Source: Solimonas marina (GTDB taxonomy: Bacteria; Pseudomonadota; Gammaproteobacteria; Nevskiales; Nevskiaceae). From it: a stretch of 64,000 nt of DNA. Of this stretch, positions 49,748-57,985 are shown piece after piece (within the stretch, counting starts at the first letter, position 1; each line of letters starts with the position of its first letter). Position numbers and translations under genes: made by a program. Location of the stretch: NCBI RefSeq assembly GCF_012241385.1, contig NZ_JAAVXB010000001.1:372001-436000 (forward strand). Direction: 5' to 3'. The notes under the pieces are model-generated. The model made no database searches, was not told the origin of the DNA, and saw only the letters and a program-made list of their open reading frames with translations.

Positions 49748-49957
49748 AAAGCCAACGGCAGGAACCGCAGATTGCGCAGATAGGCGCAGAAAGCGCGGAC
49801 GCCCGTTGCGGCAATCGCGGTTCGCCCGCAGGCAAGGCTGCAGTGGCGGTACAGGCCGCCGCGGGGGCCTGTCGTGCGTAGACCGATACCGATGCACGAG
49901 TGCATCACATCCCGCCTTTCGTCTGCGCCAATCTGCGTAATCTGCGGTTCCGCTTTT
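49748..49957. repeat. CAGATT-type intergenic inverted repeat, copy 4 (longest)
   Basis: The left arm (about 49761-49795, GGAACCGCAGATTGCGCAGA onward) and the right arm (about 49915-49957) are near-perfect complements of roughly 40 bases, giving a 210-base element. The centre holds a REP-like GGTTCGCCCGCAGGCAAGG stretch. It starts six bases after the ClpP-like stop and ends two bases before the stop codon of the minus-strand exonuclease gene. Confidence 0.88.
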
Positions 49958-49958
49958 G

Positions 49959-50942
49959 TCAGTGCGGTGTATCGATTGCATCGGCCTGCAGGCCGCGGGC
50001 GCGCAGGGTGTCGATGAGCACGCGGCTGTCGCCGTGCATGGCCAGCACGCGGCGGGCGCCGGTCTGCTCGATGGTGCGCAGCAGCGACGGCCAATCGGCG
50101 TGGTCCGACAGTGTGAAGCCGCGGTCGTACTTGGCGGCGCGGCCGTTGTCCGCCCCCATCCAGCCCGACGCGAAGCCGGTGCGGTAAGGCGCGAGCCGTC
50201 GCAGCCACGGTGTGCCGAACGCCTGTGGCGGCACCAGGATCAGGCTGCCGCGAAAATCGTAGCCGCCGCCGCATTCGTTGACGCCACGCGTCGGTAGCAT
50301 CGCGATGCCCTCGCGTCGGTACAAGCCGACCAGCTTGGTCATGGTCTGATGCAGATAAACCGTCTCGTCGACGCCGACGTGGCGCATCAGTTCCGCCAAC
50401 ACGCGCTGCGTCTTGCCGAGCGCGTAGGTGAACAGGACGCTGGCGTGACCGGCGGCGCGATTGGCCATCCACCACTCGGCAATCTGTGCACTGGCGCTAC
50501 CATCCGGCGGCCAGACGTATTGCGGTGATGCGAAAGTCGCCTCGGTGACGAACACGTTGCAGCGCTGCACGTCGAAGGGCGCACAGCTCGGATCGGCGTC
50601 GCGCTTGTAGTCGCCCGACACGACCCAGACTTCGCCACCGACTTCGATGCGGACCTGCGCCGAGCCGAGGATATGGCCGGCCGAGTGTAGCGACACGCGC
50701 GCGTCGCCGAGTTCGAAGACCTGCCCGTAGTCGTACGGCCTGACCTGCATGCCGGCGCCGAGCCGCTCTTTGAGCAGGCGATAGCCGGGCGTTGCCGTCC
50801 AGTAGCGCGCGCAGCCGTTCTTGACGTGATCACCGTGCGCATGGGTGACCACGGCGCGTGTCACACGCTTGTGCGGATCGATATAGAAATCGCCGGCCGG
50901 GCAGTACAGGCCCTCCGGTCGGGATACGACGAGTTCGGTCAT
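49959..50942 (-). CDS. ligase-associated DNA exonuclease-like metallo-beta-lactamase protein
   Basis: A 327-residue metal-dependent nuclease of the metallo-beta-lactamase/beta-CASP fold. The metal signature HAHGDH is in VVTHAHGDHVKNG, then HSAGHILGSAQV, VVSGDYKRD and FTLSDHADW. It matches the ligase-associated DNA exonuclease group, which usually sits beside an ATP-dependent DNA ligase and an Lhr-type helicase in a repair operon. Neither is present here, so it is an orphan. The ATG at 50942 is used because it starts the conserved VVSRPEGLYCPAGDFYIDP. It ends at repeat copy 4. Confidence 0.86.
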   Translation of the reverse strand: MTELVVSRPEGLYCPAGDFYIDPHKRVTRAVVTHAHGDHVKNGCARYWTATPGYRLLKERLGAGMQVRPYDYGQVFELGDARVSLHSAGHILGSAQVRIEVGGEVWVVSGDYKRDADPSCAPFDVQRCNVFVTEATFASPQYVWPPDGSASAQIAEWWMANRAAGHASVLFTYALGKTQRVLAELMRHVGVDETVYLHQTMTKLVGLYRREGIAMLPTRGVNECGGGYDFRGSLILVPPQAFGTPWLRRLAPYRTGFASGWMGADNGRAAKYDRGFTLSDHADWPSLLRTIEQTGARRVLAMHGDSRVLIDTLRARGLQADAIDTPH

Positions 50943-50967
50943 CGGCGCGATGGTAGCGGCAAAGCGC

Positions 50968-51411
50968 TCACGACTCCCGCGGCGGCTCGAACTTGCCCTG
51001 CAGACTTCGCAGCCAACGCGCGACGACATCGATCTCCGCCGCGCTGAAGCCGTCCGTCAGCCGTGCATTGAGCGGCGCCAGTTCGGCATTGGCCGCCTGC
51101 AGCGCGGCGCGTCCGGCATCGGTCAGGTGCAGGCGCACGGCGCGCCCGTCCTTTGCATCGCGGCGCCGCTCCAGCAGGCCGATGCGCACCATGCGATCGG
51201 CCAGACCGGTCATCGCCGACGCCGCCAGATCGAGCGCCTGCGCCAGTTCGCCGATTGACGCGCCGTCCTGACGAGCCAGATAGAACAGCGCACCAGCCTG
51301 CGCCGACGACACCATGCCCTTGTCGGCGAGCCGTGCCTCGATCCAGCGATTGAGGCGGCGCTGGCCGACATTGAGCAGATAGACCAGGCGGCGATCGATG
51401 TCCTTCTTCAT
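50968..51411 (-). CDS. MarR-family transcriptional regulator
   Basis: A 147-residue winged-helix regulator of the MarR family. It has RRLNRWIEARLADKG, the recognition region GASIGELAQALDLAASAMTGLADRMVRIGLL and the wing ERRRDAKDGRAVRLHLTDAGR. The ATG at 51411 fits the family length; further upstream is a shadow reading frame. It lies seven bases after the alpha/beta hydrolase stop, so the two form an operon, and the palindrome at 52353-52376 upstream of the hydrolase is its likely site. The exonuclease gene follows 25 bases downstream. Confidence 0.9.
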   Translation of the reverse strand: MKKDIDRRLVYLLNVGQRRLNRWIEARLADKGMVSSAQAGALFYLARQDGASIGELAQALDLAASAMTGLADRMVRIGLLERRRDAKDGRAVRLHLTDAGRAALQAANAELAPLNARLTDGFSAAEIDVVARWLRSLQGKFEPPRES

Positions 51412-51418
51412 CGCCGCA

Positions 51419-52321
51419 TTATGTCGCGGCGGCGCTCCTCGCCGGCAGCGGCGCCACCTGCAATTGCGCATCCAGCCACGCCAGCAGCTGCGGCCACAGC
51501 GTGTCGCTGAAGCGCTGGCGGAAGAACCCCATGTGGCCGATCGCCGGCGCGCCGACGTCGGCCGGCGCGATCTCGCGACGCTCGATCGCACAGTGCGTGA
51601 AGTGGCGGACCAGCGCACCGATCGCCCGCGGATTCGCCCACGGATCATCGGTAAAGCCGAGCACCAGCAGCGGCAGCCGCCGCGCCGCGAAACGTTCCTG
51701 CGCCCTTAGCGTCGGATCGTCGAAGAAATAGCCGGGCGACCGGCACCAGGCGATCCATTCGCGGGCGACGCCGGCCGGCAGGTCTTCGCCCAGCCCAAGC
51801 CGCCGCCACGGCAGGTAGCCGCAGGCACGCACCAGCAACGGTCCGAACTGCATCAGCATCGCGCGCACGCGCATGCGCTCGCCCCACCCGCGGATGCTGC
51901 CGATATAGCCGGCATGGCTGGCGATCAACGCCGCTGCCTGCAAGCTGTCGCTGGCCTCGCTGATGCCGAGCGCGTGACCGCCGACGCTGTGGCCGATCGC
52001 CAGCAGCGGCACGCCGGGAAAGCGCGCCGACAAGACCCGCGTCGCACCGGCGACGTCCTGTTCCATCCAGTCGCGCATGCGCGCGTCGAACCCCCGCAGC
52101 GACGGCGGCGCGGACCGACCGATACCGCGATAGTCGTAGGTCAATACCGCATGGCCGTGCGCAGCAAGAAAGCGCGCCAGCGGCAGATAGAGGCGTTCCG
52201 GCACGCCGGTCGCCGGATGGATCACGATCGCGGCGCGCGGTGGCGCCACCGGCGTCTGCAGGCTGCCGCTCAGCCGGTAACCGTCAGCGGCGGCAAATTC
52301 GAGGGTGGCTTCGGTCGACAT
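51419..52321 (-). CDS. alpha/beta hydrolase
   Basis: A 300-residue soluble hydrolase. The nucleophile serine is in the elbow AIGHSVGGHALG, an acidic residue follows in LGFTDDPWANP, and the last histidine is in GAPAIGHMGFFR. The VLTYDYRGIGRS oxyanion-side segment is also present. The substrate is unknown; relatives are esterases of lipids or aromatic esters. The ATG at 52321 has a GGGAG ribosome site. It is the first gene of an operon with marR, behind a MarR-type palindrome, so its expression may respond to an aromatic or fatty ligand. Confidence 0.85.
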   Translation of the reverse strand: MSTEATLEFAAADGYRLSGSLQTPVAPPRAAIVIHPATGVPERLYLPLARFLAAHGHAVLTYDYRGIGRSAPPSLRGFDARMRDWMEQDVAGATRVLSARFPGVPLLAIGHSVGGHALGISEASDSLQAAALIASHAGYIGSIRGWGERMRVRAMLMQFGPLLVRACGYLPWRRLGLGEDLPAGVAREWIAWCRSPGYFFDDPTLRAQERFAARRLPLLVLGFTDDPWANPRAIGALVRHFTHCAIERREIAPADVGAPAIGHMGFFRQRFSDTLWPQLLAWLDAQLQVAPLPARSAAAT

Positions 52322-52352
52322 AATGACGACTCCCAAAATTGTGGAGTCGGCA

Positions 52353-52376
52353 ATTTATTTTGCATGCGAAATAAAT
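52353..52376. promoter_or_regulatory. MarR-type operator upstream of the hydrolase-marR operon
   Basis: ATTTATTTTGCA and TGCGAAATAAAT are complementary over 11 of 12 positions and meet at TGCATGCG. The 24-base palindrome is AT-rich in an otherwise GC-rich genome. It lies 32 bases before the hydrolase start, where a bound repressor would cover the promoter. Confidence 0.78.
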
Positions 52377-52411
52377 ACAAGCCAGCCGCCGCTCGGGGCA
52401 TGGTTCACGAT

Positions 52412-53671
52412 TCAAACTTCGCCGATCGCCGTCAGCAGTTTCTGCAGCGCGCCACGATTGGCGGCGACGACTGCACGACCAGCCACCCCGAGCGCGATGC
52501 GGCGCGCCGGATCGTCGAACAGTGCGCGCAGCGTCTCGGCCAGATTCGCTGCGTCGACGCCGACACCGCCCTGCGCGTCGAGCAGCAGGTCACGGGCCTG
52601 AATGAAGTTGTGCATCTGCGGCCCGAACAGCACCGGCAAACCGAGCGCCGCCGGCTCCAGTACGTTGTGACCGCCGACCGGCACCAGCGAGCCGCCGACA
52701 AAGGCGATATCGGCAGCCGCGAAGAACGCGAACATCTCGCCCATGCTGTCACCGAGCAGCACCTGTGCATCGATCGGCGCCGGACTGCCATCGAGCGCAC
52801 CGAGCACACTGCGCCGCTGCAAGGTAAAGCGCTCGCGCTCGATCAGCCGCGCCACCGCATCGAAGCGCTGCGGATGGCGCGGCACCAGCAGCAGCACCGC
52901 ATCGGCATGCGTCTGCAGCAACTGCCGATGTGCGCCCAGCAGCAGCTCGTCCTCGCCTTCGTGGGTGCTCGCCGCGACCCACACCGGCCGCTCGCCAAGC
53001 CGGCCGCGCAAGGCGCGGCCCAGCGCCACCTGCGCATCCGGCACGGCCTGATCGAACTTGATATTGCCCATGGTCACGACGCGCGCGGCGCCAAGCTGAC
53101 GAAAGCGCTCGGCGTCGGCATCGCTTTGCGCGGCGATCTGTGCACAGTCGGCCAGCGTGCGCCGCGCGAAGCCCGGCACTCGCGAATAGCCGCGGAACGA
53201 CCGCGGCGACAGCCGCGCGTTGACGATAAACAGCGGAATCTCGCGCGCCGCGGCCGCGCGCAGCAGATTCGGCCACAGTTCGGTTTCCATCACCACGATC
53301 TTTGCCGGCCGCACGCGGCGCATGAAGCGCGCGACCACATCCGGCAGGTCGTACGGCGCATAGGTGTGGACCACCGCCTCACCGAGCAGCGCCTGTACAC
53401 GCTCGGAACCGGTCGGCGTCGTCGTCGTCACCCAGACATGGCGCTCGCCGTGGCGCGCGACCAATGCACGGATCATCGGCAATGCCGCCAGCGTCTCGCC
53501 GACCGAGACCGCATGCACCCAGACCGCCACCGGCGCCGGCGGCGGCGTCACGAAGCCGAAGCGCTCACCCCAGCGGCGCCGATAGGCCGGCAGCGCGCGG
53601 CTGCGCCACAGCAGGCGCAGCAACACGAACGGCGTCGCGAGATACAGCAACACGGTATAGAGGGCACGCAT
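52412..53671 (-). CDS. waaA: 3-deoxy-D-manno-octulosonic acid (Kdo) transferase
   Basis: A 419-residue inner-membrane-associated glycosyltransferase that attaches Kdo residues to lipid IVA, an essential step of LPS core synthesis. A short N-terminal membrane helix (about 4-20) precedes the GT-B fold. The catalytic glutamate E59 is in WVHAVSVGE, METELWPNLL follows, and the CMP-Kdo binding segment GGSLVPVGGHNVLEPAALGLPVLFGP is complete. The ATG at 53671 faces lpxL across 75 bases. Both are LPS genes, and the divergent layout suggests shared control. Confidence 0.95.
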   Translation of the reverse strand: MRALYTVLLYLATPFVLLRLLWRSRALPAYRRRWGERFGFVTPPPAPVAVWVHAVSVGETLAALPMIRALVARHGERHVWVTTTTPTGSERVQALLGEAVVHTYAPYDLPDVVARFMRRVRPAKIVVMETELWPNLLRAAAAREIPLFIVNARLSPRSFRGYSRVPGFARRTLADCAQIAAQSDADAERFRQLGAARVVTMGNIKFDQAVPDAQVALGRALRGRLGERPVWVAASTHEGEDELLLGAHRQLLQTHADAVLLLVPRHPQRFDAVARLIERERFTLQRRSVLGALDGSPAPIDAQVLLGDSMGEMFAFFAAADIAFVGGSLVPVGGHNVLEPAALGLPVLFGPQMHNFIQARDLLLDAQGGVGVDAANLAETLRALFDDPARRIALGVAGRAVVAANRGALQKLLTAIGEV

Positions 53672-53746
53672 GGGCGCGAAGCCTACGTGAGCCCCCCGGC
53701 CGCTACAATTGCGCGCTCCAGTCCCAAGAACCGCCCGCCGACCCGC

Positions 53747-54667
53747 ATGGCCGCGCCCCGGCTCGAAGCCCGTCATTTCTCTCCGCGCTACTGGCTGACC
53801 TGGCTCGGCATCGCCGCCGGCTGGACGCTGAGCTGGTTGCCGCTGTGGCTGCTGCGCGGCATCGGCGCCGGTCTCGGCGCGCTGGCCGGGCAGCTGCTGC
53901 GCAGCCGCCGCCGCGTGGTGCGCATCAATCTCGAGCTGTGCTTCCCGGAACTCGACGCGCGGGCGCGGACGCGGCGGGTCAACGCGCATTTCCGCGCGCT
54001 CGGCGCCGGCGTGTTCGAAACCGCGGTCGCCTGGTTCGCGCCGGACTGGCGCCTGCGGCGACGCTGCGAGGTGGTCGGACTCGAACATCTGGACGCCGCC
54101 CAGCAAGGCGGCCACGGCATCCTGCTGCTGACCGGCCACTACACGACGCTGGAGATCGGCGCGCGCTGTATCTGTCTGGCACAACGCCCGTTCCACGCGA
54201 TGTACCGGCCGTACAACAACGCCGTACTCGACTATTTCATGCACCGCTGGCGCGAGGGCCGCTCCGGCCTGCCGGCACTGCCGCGTGACGATCTGCGCGG
54301 CCTGGTCCGCGCGCTGCGCGCCGGCCACGCGATCTGGTACGCGCCGGACCAGACCCTGGACAAGCGCATCAGCGTTTTCGCGCCGTTCTTCGGCGTACCA
54401 GTCGGTACCATCACCGCCACCGCGCGCCTCGCGCAGATGGGCCGCGCCAAGGTCGTGCCGTATTACCCGCAGCGCATCGGCGGCCGCTACCGCGTCACCT
54501 TCGGCCCGGCGCTCGAGAATTTCCCGAGCGGCGACGAACTGGCTGATGCCGCGCGTATCAATTCGGTGCTGGAAGCCGGCATCCGCGAGGTACCGGCCGA
54601 ATACTTCTGGGTTCACCGCCGTTTCAAGCGTGTCCCGCCCGGCACGCCGAACCCCTACCGGAAGTAG
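53747..54667 (+). CDS. lpxL: lauroyl/myristoyl-type lipid A acyltransferase
   Basis: A 306-residue inner-membrane acyltransferase of the LpxL/LpxM (HtrB) family that adds secondary acyl chains to Kdo2-lipid IVA. A membrane helix lies near residues 20-45. The catalytic HX4E is H131-E136 (GHYTTLE) and the family segment YAPDQTLDKRISVFAPFFG follows, with PYYPQRI. The choice between LpxL and LpxM cannot be made from sequence. The ATG at 53747 follows 75 bases of divergent promoter region to waaA. Positions 54668-54749 hold only a short spacer. Confidence 0.9.
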   Translation: MAAPRLEARHFSPRYWLTWLGIAAGWTLSWLPLWLLRGIGAGLGALAGQLLRSRRRVVRINLELCFPELDARARTRRVNAHFRALGAGVFETAVAWFAPDWRLRRRCEVVGLEHLDAAQQGGHGILLLTGHYTTLEIGARCICLAQRPFHAMYRPYNNAVLDYFMHRWREGRSGLPALPRDDLRGLVRALRAGHAIWYAPDQTLDKRISVFAPFFGVPVGTITATARLAQMGRAKVVPYYPQRIGGRYRVTFGPALENFPSGDELADAARINSVLEAGIREVPAEYFWVHRRFKRVPPGTPNPYRK

Positions 54668-54749
54668 GCCTATTCGCCCACTCAATCGGCGCCGACCGGC
54701 TGGTATAGTTGCCGGAGCCTAAACGAACCTTTCAAGAGGCCGTCTCTGC

Positions 54750-55763
54750 ATGGATAGATTTCGCCACGCCGCCATGGCGGTTGCCGTCGCGGGCAGCTTC
54801 CTGCTGTCCGGCGCCGCGTTTGCCGCCACCAGCGTTGCACAGGATGCGCAGGCACTGATCGACAGCGGCAAGCCCGACGCCGCGCTGACCGAACTCAATG
54901 AGCACCTGAAGACCAATCCTCAGGATGCCGAGGCGCGGTTCACCAAGGGCATCGCCCTGGTCAAACTCAACCGCAGCCAGGACGCGATCCGTGTGTTCGC
55001 CGACCTGACCCGCGACTACCCGCAGCTGCCGGAGCCGTACAACAACCTGGCGGTGCTGTACGCCGCGCAGGGCGATTACGAAAAGGCGCGCGATGCCCTG
55101 CAAGCGGCGATCGCCAAGCATCCGGGTTATGCGACCGCGCACGAGAATCTCGGCGACATCTACGCCGCGCTGGCCACCGCCGCGTACAGCAAGGCGGCGT
55201 CGCTGGACACCGCCAACCAGGCCGTGCGGCGCAAGCTGGCGGTGCTGAACCAACTCGATACCGGCATCGCCGGGCCGTCCGGTGGCGTCAGCAGCCTGCC
55301 GGCCGCGCCAGCCGCGCCGGCGCCGATGCCAGCGGCGAAGACGTCGCCGGCCAGCGCACCGCCGCCGCCAGCCGCAGTGGCGCCGGGGCCGACCAAGCCC
55401 GCAACCCCGAGCGCACCGAGCCCGCGCGACAGCGCCGCGCTCGCCGCAGTGCAACAGTGGGCCAAGGCCTGGGCCAGCCAGGACGTCGATGTCTATCTGG
55501 GCATGTACGCGCCGGAGTTCCAGCCCGAGGGCGGCATCTCGCGCGACACCTGGGCGGCGCAGCGCCGCAACCGTGTCAGCACGCCCAAGCACATCGAAGT
55601 CGACGTCGTCGACCCGAAAGCGACCGACATCGAGGACGGCGCCGTGCAGGTGACGTTCAAGCAGAACTACAAGTCCGACGATTACTCGGACGCCGTCGAC
55701 AAGGTGCTGGAACTGGTACCGGTCAACGGCAGCTGGAAGATTGTGCGCGAATACACCCGCTGA
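54750..55763 (+). CDS. secreted TPR protein with C-terminal NTF2-like domain
   Basis: A 337-residue periplasmic protein. A signal peptide (about 1-25, SFLLSGAAFA) leads to three or four tetratricopeptide repeats (about 28-150, e.g. PDAALTELNEHLKTNPQDAEARF and EPYNNLAVLYAAQGDYEKARDAL). A proline/alanine linker (about 172-225) follows, then a C-terminal NTF2-like domain (about 235-337: WAKAWASQDVDVYLGMYAPEF, then GSWKIVREYTR). The same domain ends the next gene's L,D-transpeptidase. The TPR part likely binds a partner in the cell wall machinery. The 109-base gap to the next gene has no terminator, so the two are probably co-transcribed. Confidence 0.85.
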   Translation: MDRFRHAAMAVAVAGSFLLSGAAFAATSVAQDAQALIDSGKPDAALTELNEHLKTNPQDAEARFTKGIALVKLNRSQDAIRVFADLTRDYPQLPEPYNNLAVLYAAQGDYEKARDALQAAIAKHPGYATAHENLGDIYAALATAAYSKAASLDTANQAVRRKLAVLNQLDTGIAGPSGGVSSLPAAPAAPAPMPAAKTSPASAPPPPAAVAPGPTKPATPSAPSPRDSAALAAVQQWAKAWASQDVDVYLGMYAPEFQPEGGISRDTWAAQRRNRVSTPKHIEVDVVDPKATDIEDGAVQVTFKQNYKSDDYSDAVDKVLELVPVNGSWKIVREYTR

Positions 55764-55872
55764 ACGAGGCGCTGAGCGGGGGCGCTCGGCAGCACAGTCC
55801 GTTTTTTCGTCGTAGGTGGATGTCGACAACGCGTCGGCATCCACCGATCCTGTGGGGGATGCGGTCCGTTTG

Positions 55873-57033
55873 ATGTCCTGGTTTTCGATCGCCCGGCCGG
55901 CTGCTCTGGCCGCCGGTCTCGCACTACTCAGCGCCGCGGCGGCGCCTGCGTCGCCTGAACAACGATTCGGCGCGATCGTCGATCTGTTGTCCGACGGCAA
56001 GACCAGCGATGCCCTGCATTCGCTGCAGTCGCTGACGGCCAGCGATCCCAACTTCGTGCTCGGCCGCCAGCTCTACGACGAGCTGCAGACACGCCTGGCC
56101 GACGCCAAGAACGATACGGACGGCGCGCAGCTCAAGCTGCTCGCGCGCGATGCACGCTTGCGCCTGGCCAGCGCCCAGGCCATCCCCAAGGTCGGCACCA
56201 TGCCGAATTCGGTGTTGCAGCTGGCGAACAGCTTCAAGCACCTGATCGTCGTCGACCTGCCGCGCGCGCGGCTCTACGTGTTCGGCAATCACGACGGCAA
56301 GCTCGAGCTGCTGCATCACTACTACGCGGCAATGGGTAAGAACGGCTGGGGCAAGCAGGTCGCCGGCGACAACCGCACGCCGGTCGGCCTGTACCACGTC
56401 ACCGGCTGGATTCCCGGCAAGCAGTTGCCGGCGTTCTATGGCGCTGGCGCGTTTCCGATCAACTATCCGAATCTCTGGGACCAGTTCAAACGGCGCACCG
56501 GTTACGGCATCTGGCTGCACGGCATGCCGACCGACACCGAGACGCGTGCGCCGCTGTCGAGCGAGGGCTGCGTAACCCTGGCCAATACTGATCTGATGGC
56601 GCTCAAGCCGTATATCGATCCGGGCCAGACGCCGGTGCTGCTCAGCGACGCGCTGAGCTGGGAAACGCCGACGCAGATGAAGCAGGACCGCGAGGCGTTC
56701 ATGGGCCGGCTCGAGCGTTGGCGCCATGCCTGGTCGTCGCTCGACACCCAGGCCTACCTCGACTTCTACGCGCCGGACTTCACGACCGAGGGCATGAATC
56801 GCGCCGCGTTCGTACGCCACAAACAACGCGTCAATGCACTGAAAACGTCGATCAGCGTCAAGCTCGACGACATCAGCCTGTTCCGTTATCCGGGCAGCGA
56901 CGGCGACGTGCTGCTCGCCGAATTCTCGCAGCACTACCGGTCGAGCAACTTCTCGCAGGACTCGCACAAGCAGCAGTTCTGGAAGCGCCAGGCCGACGGC
57001 AGCTGGAAGATCTTCCGCGAAGAAAACCGCTGA
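55873..57033 (+). CDS. L,D-transpeptidase (YkuD) with C-terminal NTF2-like domain
   Basis: A 386-residue periplasmic enzyme that forms 3-3 peptidoglycan cross-links or attaches proteins to peptidoglycan. The signal peptide is at 1-27 and the YkuD domain (about 110-265) carries H216 in WLHGMP and the nucleophile C233 in SSEGCVTL. The C-terminal NTF2-like domain (about 283-386: RWRHAWSSLDTQAYLDFYAPDF, then GSWKIFREENR) is homologous to the one in the preceding TPR gene. The ATG at 55873 was chosen since it starts the signal peptide; an earlier GTG gives a poor N terminus. It ends 13 bases from the tail of the zinc carboxypeptidase. Confidence 0.92.
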   Translation: MSWFSIARPAALAAGLALLSAAAAPASPEQRFGAIVDLLSDGKTSDALHSLQSLTASDPNFVLGRQLYDELQTRLADAKNDTDGAQLKLLARDARLRLASAQAIPKVGTMPNSVLQLANSFKHLIVVDLPRARLYVFGNHDGKLELLHHYYAAMGKNGWGKQVAGDNRTPVGLYHVTGWIPGKQLPAFYGAGAFPINYPNLWDQFKRRTGYGIWLHGMPTDTETRAPLSSEGCVTLANTDLMALKPYIDPGQTPVLLSDALSWETPTQMKQDREAFMGRLERWRHAWSSLDTQAYLDFYAPDFTTEGMNRAAFVRHKQRVNALKTSISVKLDDISLFRYPGSDGDVLLAEFSQHYRSSNFSQDSHKQQFWKRQADGSWKIFREENR

Positions 57034-57046
57034 CGCCGGCTCGACG

Positions 57047-57985
57047 CTATTCGGCGTCCCAGCTGACGTCGGGCAGACGCATGTACAGCGGCGCCGGCTT
57101 CTTCTCCGGCAGGTTCTGCTGCAGCCACGCCAGCATGTCACCCCAGATCCGCTGTGACTGCGCCGGCGTCGGCATGATGCCGGCGTGCGGCAGTTCCAGC
57201 GTGATCACCGGCAGATTCATATTGACGCCGGCGTAGTTACCGAGCGAGCCGGGATAGGTCCCGAGCAGATGCAGGCGCAGATAGCCGAACTGCTGCGGCG
57301 GATCGTGCGGGCCGTCGTAGTCGAGCACGCCGTACGGCGCATGCACCGAGACGATGGCATCCGGATGAAAGCTGCGGATCTGCTGCAACAGCCAGCGCGT
57401 CTCCGGCTCCGACAGGGCTGACGGCCCCGGGTAGCGACGCGGATCGCGACGCGTGCGGCCGATCCAGTAGGCCATCGCGTCGGCCTTCCAGTTCGGCGTC
57501 GGGAAATTGCGGTTCAGGTCGACGCCATGCGCGTTCATGCGCGTCGCCGGGTGCGACAGCAGGCCGTCGGGGTTGGCCGATGGAATCACGCGCCAGTAGA
57601 ACGGCTGGAAGCGCTCGTGCTGCAAGCGCTGCATCCAGTCGAAGACCACGCTGACCGCCGAAAACTCGTCGCCGTGGATGCCGCCGAGCAACAGCACCCG
57701 ATGCGGTACCGCGCGCCGCGAACGCGGCAGGTAGTCGCGATACATCAAGGGCTCGCCGCGCACCGACGCGCCGTCGCCGATCTTCAGGCCAGCATCGAGG
57801 CATTCATGAATCTCGACGCTGCCGAGGCGGCCACCGATGGATTCGCAAGCCTCGCGAACACCCGCCAGCGGCACCGCCGGCGCTGGGGCGTCGGCGGCGT
57901 TTGCGGGAATGGAGGCGGCAACAAAAAGCCCGGCGAGGAGCCGGGCGCGCAGCCATCGTGACGGCTGCGGGTTACTTGATGCCAC
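57047..57985 (-). CDS. M14-family zinc carboxypeptidase (MpaA-like)
   Basis: A 312-residue secreted metallo-carboxypeptidase of the M14 family, closest in layout to murein peptide amidase MpaA, which trims the gamma-D-Glu-diaminopimelate bond of muropeptides. Zinc ligands are H104 and E107 (GGIHGDE) and a later histidine in VSVHAPYG; the catalytic glutamate is in ITLELPHAG. An RMNAHGVDLNRNFP segment binds substrate. The start is a GTG at 57985 that overlaps the dsbA end by 14 bases and leaves a basic signal peptide. The L,D-transpeptidase next door suggests a cell-wall role. Confidence 0.82.
   Translation of the reverse strand: MASSNPQPSRWLRARLLAGLFVAASIPANAADAPAPAVPLAGVREACESIGGRLGSVEIHECLDAGLKIGDGASVRGEPLMYRDYLPRSRRAVPHRVLLLGGIHGDEFSAVSVVFDWMQRLQHERFQPFYWRVIPSANPDGLLSHPATRMNAHGVDLNRNFPTPNWKADAMAYWIGRTRRDPRRYPGPSALSEPETRWLLQQIRSFHPDAIVSVHAPYGVLDYDGPHDPPQQFGYLRLHLLGTYPGSLGNYAGVNMNLPVITLELPHAGIMPTPAQSQRIWGDMLAWLQQNLPEKKPAPLYMRLPDVSWDAE

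Noticed and set aside
51914-53746. Long plus-strand open frame in front of lpxL
   Set aside because: It is the reverse frame of waaA and the hydrolase gene; composition is that of high-GC shadow frames and lpxL starts at 53747.
55764-55872. Terminator between the TPR and L,D-transpeptidase genes
   Set aside because: The CTGAGCG...CGCTCGG stem is short and contains a wobble pair, and the T run is more than 10 bases away, so co-transcription is more likely.
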